Shown: positions 53,543 to 62,527 of the stretch, piece by piece
Position numbering within the stretch: the stretch's first letter is position 1
Layout: each line of letters opens with the position of its first letter
Assembly (NCBI GenBank): GCA_051888795.1
Contig: JBJFCD010000199.1
Span: forward strand, 50,398 to 114,397
Length of the DNA: 64,000 nucleotides
Reading direction: 5' to 3'
Origin: MD308 sp051888795
GTDB lineage: Bacteria > Bacillota > Clostridia > Lachnospirales > Lachnospiraceae
Translations under genes and position numbers: made by a program
Notes under the pieces: model-generated
Told to the model about the DNA's origin: nothing
The model's database searches: none
The model's input: only the letters and a program-made list of their open reading frames with translations

Positions 53543-54235
53543 ATGGTTTTGCCAACATATGAAGGTTTAAGATTAAAAATATTAAAGTATTGGCGAGTAG
53601 GTTTGGCTAATTATCGAAGAAAGCAGTTAAAATCTACAGACTTTACAATCATCTCTAATAACTGCTGGGGTGGAATGATTTATGAAAGCTATAATTTACC
53701 AAAGGAATCTCCGACAGTTGGAATATTTTTTATGGCTAAGGACTACATTGAGCTTCTGTCTGATTTGAAAGAATATGTCAACGGAAATTTGACTTTTATT
53801 AAACCTGAGCAGTCTCGGTGGAAAGATATTCCCCAGGTATCGGGGAGTAAAAGATATAGCACTTATCCAGTAGGAGTACTATCTAACGGAAAGAATACTA
53901 TTGAAATTTTTTTCTTCATTATTACAGTGAACAACAAGCAAGGGAAAATGGAAGAGGCGCATTCAGCGTATTAACTGGGATAAGTTGCTTGTGAAATTTA
54001 ATGACCAGAATGGTTGCACAGAGAAAGAAGTTGAAGCGTTTATGAAAATGAATTATAAAAATAGAGTTTTCTTTACCTGTAGGGAATGGAATATCTGTGG
54101 ATTAAATAAATTTTCTGGGGGGAGTACTGCTACGTTGTTAAGCAGTTTCCATCATATGACTGCATAATGGCGTCATATGAGCCGTTTGGCAAAAGTAAAT
54201 ATATTGATATTAGCGTGTTAAGAAATTCCTTTTAA
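53543..54235 (+). pseudogene. DUF1919-type exopolysaccharide gene broken by three frameshifts
   Basis: The N-terminal part reads FTIISNNCWGGMIYE and SPTVGIFFMAKDYIEL, the DUF1919 signature. The frame then breaks at a T-run (53907-53913), near 53949-53953, and at a G-run (54117-54122). Adding one base at each point restores a continuous protein through FLHYYSEQQARE, RINWDKLLVKFNDQNGC, the VFFTCREW stretch and KQFPSYDCIMASYEPFG to a stop at 54235, of about 231 codons. The start may be the TTG at 53549. Sequencing error is possible at the homopolymers, but the adjacent gene has real nonsense codons. Confidence 0.85.
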
Positions 54236-54291
54236 GATTGATTTCTGTTTTTACGGGATAAATGTGCGCTTAAAGACAGAGGATGATGAAT

Positions 54292-54820
54292 ATGATTAGG
54301 AAAGTGTTTTTAGGAATAATATCTCTGTTTCATTATTTGAAGTATAGATTGCTTTATTTCTCTAGAATTACGTGGAGCCCGTTAAATTCGATCAAAGGAA
54401 GATTTAGAGTAGAAATATTTAATGGCGGAAAGGTTACCATTGGAAAGTATTTGATGACACGTGGACCTATGTATATAAAATGTATGGAGGAAACACAGAT
54501 TCAAATAGGAAATGAATGTTTTTTACCACAATTGTAGCATAACAAATGTAGAAAAGATAATAATTGGCTATAATTGCATGTTCGCCAATGATGTGATTAT
54601 TGTTGACCGTAATCATGTTATTAAAGATGGTATGGCAAGTGGTAGTTTGAAAGATTAACCAGTTTATATTGAGAATAATGTTTAGGTTGGAGCGAATGTT
54701 ACAATTCTAAAAGGTATTCATATAGGAGAAGGTGCTGTTATAGCGGCTGGTATGGTAGTTATCAAAGGTGTTCCAGCCCATAATAAGGCTATGGGAGTTT
54801 GGGCTAAAGTTTTAAAATGA
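54292..54820 (+). pseudogene. Hexapeptide-repeat acyltransferase, decayed
   Basis: An ORF from 54292 reads MIRKVFLGIISLFHYLKYRL, then the GRFRVEIFNGGKVTIG repeats, and stops early after a frameshift at the T-run near 54525. The downstream frame continues HNCSITNVEKIIIGYNCMFA, VIIVDRNH and VGANVTILKGIHIGEGAVI, but contains an in-frame TAA (after GSLKD) and a TAG (before VGANV, probably once Trp). A true acetyltransferase of the WcaF/maltose-acetyltransferase type has lost function. Confidence 0.85.
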
Positions 54821-54855
54821 TTTACGAGTTGAAAGGGAAGGAAGAAGTAACGGAT

Positions 54856-55869
54856 ATGGAAATTGTGTCAGTGATAGTGCCAGTTTATAATGTAGAAAGA
54901 TATCTGAAAGAATGTGTGGATTCATTACTTCGGCAGACTTATAAAAATTTAGAAATTATTTTAGTTGATGATGGATCTCAGGATAGCAGTGGAGAGATTT
55001 GTGACGAATATTTACATATAGATAAGCGAGTAAAAGTAATTCATAAAGAGAATGCCGGTTTGGGTTTCGCAAGAAATAGTGGACTTGAAATTGCCACGGG
55101 TAGATTTGTTACGTTTATAGACTCGGATGATATTGCAGATTTAAATCTTGTTGAACTGCTAATGGAAGGAATTGAAGAATGTGGTGCGGATACCTGTATA
55201 GGAGGATTTAAGCGCGTTGATGAGACTGGTAAAACGACATTCACAGAGCAGTATACCCAAGCAGTGTATACCGGAGAAGCTGTATATGATGGTCTATTTG
55301 CTAGAATGCTGGGGAGTGCACCTGACAGACATGATTCGATAAGAATGTCTGTTTGGAACGTAATGTATTCCATGGATATAATTAAGCAACACAGCTTACG
55401 CTTTCCTTCAGAGAGAGAGTTTATTTCAGAAGATATTATCTGGGATTCTGAATATTATAAATATGCTGATTGCGTAAAGGTGATTACATCTACGGCGTAT
55501 AGCTATAGAATCACGCCAGGTTCTTTAACGAAGAAATATAAGCCTCAAATGTTGGAGATGATATGCACGCTTTATAAAGAAATGGAGAATCGATTGAATG
55601 GAGATGTGGAGAAAACAACGCGCCTCCAAAGACAGTTTTTTGTGAATTTAAGAATGTGTATCAGCCAAGAGAATAACCATATGATGGGGCAGAGAGAGAC
55701 AACGCTCAGAAAGCGGTTGGAGGATATTGTAAGTTGTTCAACTGTTGAAAAAGTAGTAAATACTTATCCCATTGAAAGGACCCAGTTTCAGGCAAGGATG
55801 TTTTTAATTATCATAAAATATAAACTAGTTACAGTGATGGGTGTATTGTTGAAATTGGGGATGATATAG
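54856..55869 (+). CDS. Glycosyltransferase family 2
   Basis: 337 residues. It shows VSVIVPVYNVERYLKECVDSLL, ILVDDGSQDSSGEICDEY and the DSDD motif (VTFIDSDDIADLNLVE). The ATG at 54856 is preferred (typical MEIVSVIVPVYN start with a GGAAG upstream); an ATG at 54817 overlapping the dead acyltransferase stop is possible. Transfers one sugar of the repeat. Confidence 0.92.
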   Translation: MEIVSVIVPVYNVERYLKECVDSLLRQTYKNLEIILVDDGSQDSSGEICDEYLHIDKRVKVIHKENAGLGFARNSGLEIATGRFVTFIDSDDIADLNLVELLMEGIEECGADTCIGGFKRVDETGKTTFTEQYTQAVYTGEAVYDGLFARMLGSAPDRHDSIRMSVWNVMYSMDIIKQHSLRFPSEREFISEDIIWDSEYYKYADCVKVITSTAYSYRITPGSLTKKYKPQMLEMICTLYKEMENRLNGDVEKTTRLQRQFFVNLRMCISQENNHMMGQRETTLRKRLEDIVSCSTVEKVVNTYPIERTQFQARMFLIIIKYKLVTVMGVLLKLGMI

Positions 55870-55884
55870 AGAGGAAGATGGTCT

Positions 55885-56379
55885 ATGGAGGATATAAGAA
55901 GCATTTACTTCACAAGTAGAAAGAATTATCTTAAATGTTTTTTGTTGCGTGAACATGAGTGGTATATATACAAATTTCAGAAATTATTGAGAAACGAGGA
56001 AAAGGCAAGTCAATATCTGGTTAAAAGCTATTATAGATGGAGGAAAAATACGCTTGGACGTAAGTTAGGATATACAATTCCGGCAGGTGTATTCGGTGAG
56101 AATTTACATATTTGGCATTTCGGAAATATAGTTGTGAATGGAGGTTCTCGTGTCGGTGGGGGGTGCGTTCTTCATGGGGACAACTGTATTGGGAATGATG
56201 GAAAATCGCATGCGTGTCCAGTAATTGGAAATAATGTGGACATTGGAGTTGGTGCAAAACTGATTGGAGACATTGTGATTGCTGATGATATTATGATAGG
56301 TGCTGGTGCGATTGTTGTTTCATCATTCACTGAACCAGGGATTACGATTGGCGGTATACCTGCCAGACGAATCAAATAA
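55885..56379 (+). CDS. Serine-acetyltransferase-like hexapeptide acyltransferase
   Basis: 164 residues. The N-terminal helical part (YLVKSYYRWRKNTLGRKLG) precedes a left-handed beta-helix (FGENLHIWHFGNIVVNGGSRVG, GCVLHGDNCIGN, VGAKLIGDIVIADDIMIGAGAIV). It resembles CysE-type or capsule O-acetyltransferases; with no cysteine genes near, capsule acetylation is more likely. Confidence 0.88.
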   Translation: MEDIRSIYFTSRKNYLKCFLLREHEWYIYKFQKLLRNEEKASQYLVKSYYRWRKNTLGRKLGYTIPAGVFGENLHIWHFGNIVVNGGSRVGGGCVLHGDNCIGNDGKSHACPVIGNNVDIGVGAKLIGDIVIADDIMIGAGAIVVSSFTEPGITIGGIPARRIK

Positions 56380-56439
56380 AAGGAAAATATCGCTTTATAT
56401 CATTGTCTGTTATATTCACACACTACTTTTGGCACCTGC

Positions 56440-56799
56440 GTAGTTTTAGACTTTTGGAAAATTATGAAGGTACTTACGGATCTATTCTTTCACGACTCTA
56501 ATGCATGATTATAGTAGGTCTGTATTAAAACGCAAGTACGGTGTAATCCTTGGAAATCAATGAAAAACGTTTGTTGGTTGGGGTGTCACGATTTTAGTAG
56601 GAAGCAATGTCGGTTCAAATACGATTATTAGAGCCAATAGTGTTGTAAGTGATGAAACGGAGAGCAATTCTGTTCATGAGGTAACCCAGCACGAAAAATC
56701 ATGATATTGGATAAATTCTATAATAAAAGGTTATCAAAACAATTAGATGAAGCTGTAGATTATGACGGAAACTATGAAGCAATTTTTGTGGATGAGTAA
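56440..56799 (+). pseudogene. Second acyltransferase ruin
   Basis: Fragments in different frames read MHDYSRSVLKRKYGVILGNQ (from 56501), FVGWGVTILVGSNVGSNTII, RANSVVSDE and GNPARKIMILDKFYNKRLSK, ending at TAA 56799. Together these are the C-terminal half of a beta-helix acetyltransferase with frame breaks near 56560 and 56680. The 5' part is missing or unrecognisable. The following 56800-57057 is AT-rich, with no gene I can name; it may be more ruin. Confidence 0.75.
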
Positions 56800-57057
56800 T
56801 TATTCTTTTTTTCAATCTGAATGATAAGGAACAAATGGATGTATATAGTACAAAACAGAATTTGATGATAAATTCAGCAGAGGAATTTCTTGGGCAAAGG
56901 AAAGGGAACTGCTGTTTGTAGATTATTAGAATTTTCTACGGTATTGCGATAAAAATGGTGGAAATAAAAGTGATTATGACATTAAGACTGAAAGGTCGCA
57001 ATGTCGTGTATCTATACAATATAAATAAATGGGTAAGATAAAGGTGAGGGATTGTTG

Positions 57058-58239
57058 ATGAAAATTAAAGGATCTGATTTAAATATAGTATTGTTGTGCT
57101 TAACATTTTACGAGATTACTGTAGTTCCTCACTATGTTTTTCTTGGATTTAAGTATCTTGTTTTGTTTTGGACTCTATATCAGTATCATAAAGAATGGCG
57201 GAAGAACAAGATATTATTAACAATTATAGCTTTATATGGGTTAATGACTTGTTTTTCTTCCGTAATAAATGGAATGTCTTTTAATACCGTATTTGCTTCA
57301 CTTATGTTTGGGATTCAAATTGTAGATATTTTTCTGATATGCATATATTACATACACCATAAATCTTTAGGAAAGTTAGTAAGAGTTATTATGCTTACAT
57401 TCTTTCTTTTGCTTTTGGTCAATGATATTTTAATGCTTTTTGTAAAATATAATTTCAGCAACCCCAATGAAGAGTATCTTTTAGGAAATAAATTTGTTGT
57501 TTCATACCTACATTGCTTTGTTACGATGCTAGCATTTGTGAAGGCAAAAACAAAGGAAAACAACAAGAAATTTTTGTCTTTCCGTAAAGGAATGTTAAAG
57601 GCAAATAAGACAGTTGATTATTTGTATGCAATTGTCTTTTATGTATATTCGTTAATGATTTGTGCAAAAGTTACTTGTTCAACAGGTATAATCACTTGTG
57701 CTACGATGCTTCTGGTAATAATACTTCCAAGCAAAATCAAATCCTTCATTTCAGATGGCAAAACAATGCTAATTGCAACATCTGTGATTAACATTCTTGT
57801 ATTAGGTACATATTCGCTTCTCAGTATGCCATTCTTTGAAAATATTATATATAATGTTTTAGGAAAGTCATATACTTGGAAAGGAAGGCTGATAATATGG
57901 GAAAGAATATTCGGATTGATTAGAGAAAGACCAATTTTGGGATATGGATACTATAATAATGCTGTTGATCAATTAGTTGGATTTGGAAACCCACAAAATG
58001 GCGTGCTTAAGCAGTTAATAGATACAGGAATCATCGGATTAGTTTTTTACGGCTTAATTGTGTTGCAAAGTTTTCAGCATCCGAAAAAATCGGAGTTAAT
58101 TGAATTATATCCTATAAGCGCATTTTTTTATGCGATGATTATTGCCTCACTTGTTGAGATAAACTTAACACATATGATTGTCTTCATGGCAATGGCATTA
58201 TTTTACGCAACGAGTAGCAAAAAAGAAGGAGGAGTGTAG
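57058..58239 (+). CDS. O-antigen/capsule polymerase-like membrane protein (Wzy-like)
   Basis: 393 residues with about ten hydrophobic segments and a large loop near the C-terminal third. ERIFGLIRERPILGYGYYNNAVDQLVGFG followed by the GVLKQLIDTGIIGLVFYG segment is the O-antigen ligase/polymerase pattern. It polymerises lipid-linked repeat units outside the membrane. It has no close signature, so polymerase is assigned from topology and location. Confidence 0.8.
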   Translation: MKIKGSDLNIVLLCLTFYEITVVPHYVFLGFKYLVLFWTLYQYHKEWRKNKILLTIIALYGLMTCFSSVINGMSFNTVFASLMFGIQIVDIFLICIYYIHHKSLGKLVRVIMLTFFLLLLVNDILMLFVKYNFSNPNEEYLLGNKFVVSYLHCFVTMLAFVKAKTKENNKKFLSFRKGMLKANKTVDYLYAIVFYVYSLMICAKVTCSTGIITCATMLLVIILPSKIKSFISDGKTMLIATSVINILVLGTYSLLSMPFFENIIYNVLGKSYTWKGRLIIWERIFGLIRERPILGYGYYNNAVDQLVGFGNPQNGVLKQLIDTGIIGLVFYGLIVLQSFQHPKKSELIELYPISAFFYAMIIASLVEINLTHMIVFMAMALFYATSSKKEGGV

Positions 58240-58241
58240 AA

Positions 58242-59327
58242 ATGAGAGTGGGAATATTATCCATGCAAAGGATTCCTAATTATGGGTCCTTTATGCAAGC
58301 ACTCGCATTGAAAAACATTTTGGAAGAAAGAGGACATGAGGTTACATTTGTTGATATTCAGAAAAATGAGCACATTAATAATGCGAAGGGTAAGAGTATA
58401 CTGTGGAAGTTAGGAAAACTAAAAAATATAGACGGGTATTTATTAAGAAGAATTATTGATAGTAAAAAGAACAAGAAATTAGATATCGTTTTTAAGAAAA
58501 GTCAGGAAAAATATCTCAATTTAGATAGGAGTTGGATGGGTTCTAATGGATGCGATGCTGTAGTAATTGGGAGCGACGAGATATTTAATTGTTCGTCAGA
58601 GAGCAAATGGGGGATTAATGGACAACGTTTCGGCGATATCCATGGTGTGAACATTGTTGTTAGCTATGCAGCATCATGTGGATATACAGATGCAAGTAAT
58701 TTGAAAGATGAAGACAGGGAGACAATAGAAATTGCTTTAAAGAAAATGACGAAAATTTCCGTAAGAGATAAGAACACGGTAAATTTTATAGATCAGTTGA
58801 TAGACAAAATCCCGGAAGAGCATTTGGATCCAGTGTTAATATACGATTTAGAAAAATTTATTATCCAAGAAGATGTTCCAGAAGAAGCATATATGATTAT
58901 ATATGCATATCATAATAGAATAAAATCAAAAAATGAAATTCAAGCCATAAAGAGCTACGCTCATAAACATCATCTAAGGACTGTTGCGGTGGGAGGTTCC
59001 TTGCCGTGGTGCGATGAATTTGTAGTACTTTCACCATTTCAAGTACTTGCCTATTTCAAAAATGCAGTATGTATTGTTACAGATACATTTCATGGAACCA
59101 TATTTTCCGTAAAATTTAACAAGCCGTTTGCTGTGATTGTTCGTGATAGTAATGCAAATAAATTGGATGATTTGTTAGAACGATTGAAAATTACAAATCA
59201 TAAGGTTACTGATTTAACCATGTTAGAAGATGTTTTATCGCAGCAGGATGATCTAAAAGAGTGTCACGATATAATTGAGCATGAAAAAAAACGGTCATTT
59301 GAGTACATAGAAAGTGTTGGGCTATGA
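58242..59327 (+). CDS. Polysaccharide pyruvyl transferase (second copy)
   Basis: 361 residues. It shows ILSMQRIPNYGSFMQALALK, VIGSDEIFNC and TDTFHGTIFSVKFNKPFAV. It has the same family and domain order as the enzyme at 49217. It begins 2 nt after the polymerase stop, and its own stop overlaps the flippase start (ATGA). The FrhB-like copy at 60707 is the gene after the flippase. Confidence 0.9.
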   Translation: MRVGILSMQRIPNYGSFMQALALKNILEERGHEVTFVDIQKNEHINNAKGKSILWKLGKLKNIDGYLLRRIIDSKKNKKLDIVFKKSQEKYLNLDRSWMGSNGCDAVVIGSDEIFNCSSESKWGINGQRFGDIHGVNIVVSYAASCGYTDASNLKDEDRETIEIALKKMTKISVRDKNTVNFIDQLIDKIPEEHLDPVLIYDLEKFIIQEDVPEEAYMIIYAYHNRIKSKNEIQAIKSYAHKHHLRTVAVGGSLPWCDEFVVLSPFQVLAYFKNAVCIVTDTFHGTIFSVKFNKPFAVIVRDSNANKLDDLLERLKITNHKVTDLTMLEDVLSQQDDLKECHDIIEHEKKRSFEYIESVGL

Positions 59328-60700
59328 GAAGAATTCCTTCTGAATCACTTAAAAATATTACTAAGATATCTGGTGGAACAATTTTAGGACAGGTAATTTC
59401 TATAGTAACGCTTCCGGTTATTACGAGAATATACGGAGTAGAAATTATCGGAATTTGGACGGTAGTAACATCTTTTGCAAATATCGTTACAAATATATGT
59501 GATCTAGGATTGTCTAATTCATTGATGATGTGTCAAGATGAGATGATACCTAAATGGTATAGTATCGTTGTTAAATTGTCTAATTCTATTAGTATAATAA
59601 GCGGTATTATTATTTCGCTGTATCTATTGTTAGCTAGATCTGATTTGACATACGCATTAACAATAGGCGGTTTTTCTGCTTTGTATGCGTTTTTGCTGAG
59701 ATGGGTTAATATTTGCTCAATTATCCTGAACCGAAATAAAGAATACAATATTTTAATGGTTAATTCTGTCCTTCGTTTTTCAGTAGTAGCATTTGTGTCT
59801 ATCGGGCTGGGATTATTGAATTATAGAAGCTTTGGTTATTATATTGGAAATGTATTAGGGCAACTCGTCACTGTGGTACATATGATGCGGTATCTTCCCA
59901 AAATCGAATTACATAATAGGATGTGTGAGTATATCGAGTTTGGACAAAAAAATGTGAATTACATACGATATCAATTGCCCGCTTCAATTACTGTCACCCT
60001 TCGTACCGATTTGCCGAATTTATTGATTAGTGGATTATTTGGAAACGAGATTTTGGGGTACTTTTCTATATCACAAAAGTTGCTTACTATTCCGATTACC
60101 TTTTTAGGGCAAGCTCTCGGAAAAGTGTTTTATCAGAAAACAGCCGAAATGAGGAGAAAAGGACAATCTATTGGTCAATTTGTTGAGAAGAGTATTAATC
60201 GTGGTATGATAATTGCGCTTATACCGATGACCTTGCTTGCTGCATATGGTGATGCCGCAGTAGTTTTGTACTTTGGCACGAAATATGCGATTGGTGGTGT
60301 AATTTGTCGGATCATTGTATATCGTTCGTTGTTTAATTTTGTATCCACGGCTACACAAGGCTTAGATATTGTGTTGGATAAACAGCAGTATGTTTTGTAT
60401 ACTTGCTTTTCACAAACTATATTTTCGGTTTTAAGTGTTTTATGCGGCTATTATGTGTTTGACAGCATATATATAACGACAGTTCTTTTGGTGATTTCAT
60501 TTATTGTAATTCAGATTGTTTATTTTTATTTCATGTATAAATGCATGGGTCTTAATTCTGTGTATTATGTTAGAAATGCCTTTTTAATTATACTTACGAT
60601 GTTAATATTATCAGTAGTTTTACGAACTGTAACTTTACACATTTTGGAGTGCTTACATGGAGGTTTCTTTGAAAAATTGCTGTTATGTTTTGTGAGGTGA
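59324..60700 (+). CDS. Repeat-unit flippase (Wzx, MATE/polysaccharide exporter type)
   Basis: 458 residues with about 12-14 hydrophobic segments. It shows LKNITKISGGTILGQVISIVTLPVITRIYG and RYQLPASITVTLRTDLPNLLISGLFG. It moves undecaprenyl-linked repeat units across the membrane. With Wzy and Wzz it defines a Wzx/Wzy-dependent pathway. Confidence 0.93.
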   Translation: MRRIPSESLKNITKISGGTILGQVISIVTLPVITRIYGVEIIGIWTVVTSFANIVTNICDLGLSNSLMMCQDEMIPKWYSIVVKLSNSISIISGIIISLYLLLARSDLTYALTIGGFSALYAFLLRWVNICSIILNRNKEYNILMVNSVLRFSVVAFVSIGLGLLNYRSFGYYIGNVLGQLVTVVHMMRYLPKIELHNRMCEYIEFGQKNVNYIRYQLPASITVTLRTDLPNLLISGLFGNEILGYFSISQKLLTIPITFLGQALGKVFYQKTAEMRRKGQSIGQFVEKSINRGMIIALIPMTLLAAYGDAAVVLYFGTKYAIGGVICRIIVYRSLFNFVSTATQGLDIVLDKQQYVLYTCFSQTIFSVLSVLCGYYVFDSIYITTVLLVISFIVIQIVYFYFMYKCMGLNSVYYVRNAFLIILTMLILSVVLRTVTLHILECLHGGFFEKLLLCFVR

Positions 60701-60706
60701 AGTAAT

Positions 60707-61837
60707 ATGAAGACTGTATGTATACAGAATCAATGTGCAGGATGCATGGCATGTATTGAAAGCTGTTCTAAAAATGCTATTCAAATTAAGGATTCTATTA
60801 ATGCGTATAATGCGGTAATTAATGAAGATTTGTGTATTAGATGTGGTTTATGTCATAGGGTATGTCCAAATAATAGTCCTATATCTAAATACAAACCAAT
60901 TGAATGGTATGAAGGATGGGCTTGCGATGCTATTAGGGAGTACACTGCTTCCGGTGGTGTAGCTTCTGCCATTATGAAAAGGTTTATTGAACAGGGAGGA
61001 TATGTTGCTTCTTGCTTGTTTAAAAATGGAGAATTCTGTTTTGATGTTACGAATGAACAGGAAAGAATCAGGAAATTTGCTGGTTCAAAATATGTCAAAA
61101 GTAATCCTATAGGAGTATATAAAAAAGTTAGTATTCTTTTACGTGAAAATAGAAAAGTTTTGTTCTTGGGATTGCCGTGTCAAATTGCTGGATTAAAAAA
61201 TTATTTAAATTCAAAAGAACATAATAATCTCTATACGATAGATTTAATTTGTCATGGTTCACCCTCTCCTCAGATTTTAAACATGTTCTTAGAAGAAAAT
61301 AATATTGATATTAATCAAATAAAGGATATAAGCTTTCGGAGAAAAACAGTTTTTGAGATTTCTACTAAAAGTAGTAAAAAGAATTATATTGAGACCTCAC
61401 ATGCCGGTGTTCAAGATATGTATACTTATGCTTTTTTAAATGCATTAGATTATACAGAAAACTGCTATTCATGTGCTTACGCTAGTCTTGATCGTGTTTC
61501 TGATATTACATTAGGGGATTCTTGGTCTAGTAATCTATCGAAAGAAGAACAGATGAAGGGAGTTTCTCTTATTTTGTGTCAAACAGAAAAGGGCAAGCAA
61601 TTAGTAAAAGACGCTGGTCTCATTCTGCATGACATTGAGTTGGCGAATGCTATAGAGACGAATCACCAATTAAGACATCCATCTGTATTGCCTATTGAAC
61701 GAAAACGCTTTTTACGTAATATATCACATGGATTTTATTTTGCTTTTGCTATTAGTGTTCCTAAAATATATTTTAAGAAAAAAATAAAAACAGCACTCAT
61801 TAATGCTAAACTTTTAGGGGGAAAAAGAAGCGATTGA
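60707..61837 (+). CDS. Ferredoxin plus FrhB-like protein (second copy)
   Basis: 376 residues. Two [4Fe-4S] motifs (CAGCMACIESCS and CIRCGLCHRVCP) precede the FrhB domains (TASGGVASAIMKR, FLGLPCQIAGLK, CYSCAYASLDRVSDITLGDSW). It has the same architecture as 51258. It follows the flippase by 6 nt. Confidence 0.87.
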   Translation: MKTVCIQNQCAGCMACIESCSKNAIQIKDSINAYNAVINEDLCIRCGLCHRVCPNNSPISKYKPIEWYEGWACDAIREYTASGGVASAIMKRFIEQGGYVASCLFKNGEFCFDVTNEQERIRKFAGSKYVKSNPIGVYKKVSILLRENRKVLFLGLPCQIAGLKNYLNSKEHNNLYTIDLICHGSPSPQILNMFLEENNIDINQIKDISFRRKTVFEISTKSSKKNYIETSHAGVQDMYTYAFLNALDYTENCYSCAYASLDRVSDITLGDSWSSNLSKEEQMKGVSLILCQTEKGKQLVKDAGLILHDIELANAIETNHQLRHPSVLPIERKRFLRNISHGFYFAFAISVPKIYFKKKIKTALINAKLLGGKRSD

Positions 61838-61971
61838 ATATACGTTATGATATATAAAATAATTATCAGAACACTGTGATATATCGGCTTATCTAACAAA
61901 CTGAGTGCTTTATAGTAATACAATAAACGACAGTAATAATCAAAGATAAAGAAAAAACAAGGATAAAACCT

Positions 61972-62155
61972 ATGAATATGAAAAACACAACATTACTTAT
62001 AATGGTCGTTTATATAGGCTTAAGTTTGGCGGGCGGAATCAAGTAGATGGAGCCGATTGGCTTACATAATGAAATCATCTGTGAGAAACAAAATGTCGGA
62101 ATTGGTTATGCATTTCAGAATGTGAACAATGTGCCGGGTGAAGAGTTGTTTGTTA
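61972..62155 (+). pseudogene. Decayed second copy of the nucleotidyltransferase gene
   Basis: This stretch is similar to the start of the intact gene at 62528: NTTLLIM, then GGIK followed by an in-frame TAG, MEPIGLHNEII, then a jump to GIGYAFQNVNNVPGEE. About 150 bases present in the intact gene are missing. It is a truncated, internally deleted and stopped copy from an earlier duplication. The flanking gaps (61838-61971 and 62156-62320) hold no gene I can name. Confidence 0.85.
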
Positions 62156-62320
62156 TGGGCAATCAAAGAATGCCGTATTTATGAGGCTTGTGGCGTTTCA
62201 CAAAAGCTTAATTGTAGATTAAATAATAAGGGAAAAGTATATACGATCAAATATACTTTGTGTTTCTGGACTTGTCGCATAAAACGAGGGTTTAGAAGAT
62301 AAAAAGGAAGTTGGTCGAAT

Positions 62321-62500
62321 AATGGCAGAGAGAGTACTTCTGGTTTTATATAACAGAAAAGAAGAGTACTGTGGTTGTACGGCCTGTTATGCTATTTGTC
62401 TTAAGTTTGTAGTATTAATGGCCAAGGACGGAGAAGGTTTTGCGCATTTCCGGATTGATGAAAGCAAATGCATCTGGTGCTATTCGTGTATCAAGGTTTG
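62321..62500 (+). pseudogene. Ruin of a third ferredoxin/FrhB-like N-terminus
   Basis: A reading frame from the ATG at 62321 gives MAERVLLVLYNRKEEY, then CGCTACYAIC and DGEGFAHFRIDESKCIWCYSCIKV before a stop at 62498-62500. This is the two-cluster ferredoxin start of the FrhB-like capsule proteins. The usual Pro after the fourth Cys is replaced and the FrhB domains are absent. It is not expected to be functional. Confidence 0.75.
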
Positions 62501-62527
62501 AAAAATAAAAGCGGAAAAGGAGAGTTT

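Noticed and set aside
53985..54167. Separate 60-residue gene in the DUF1919 region
   Set aside because: The sequence continues the DUF1919 protein after a frameshift and has no ribosome site of its own.
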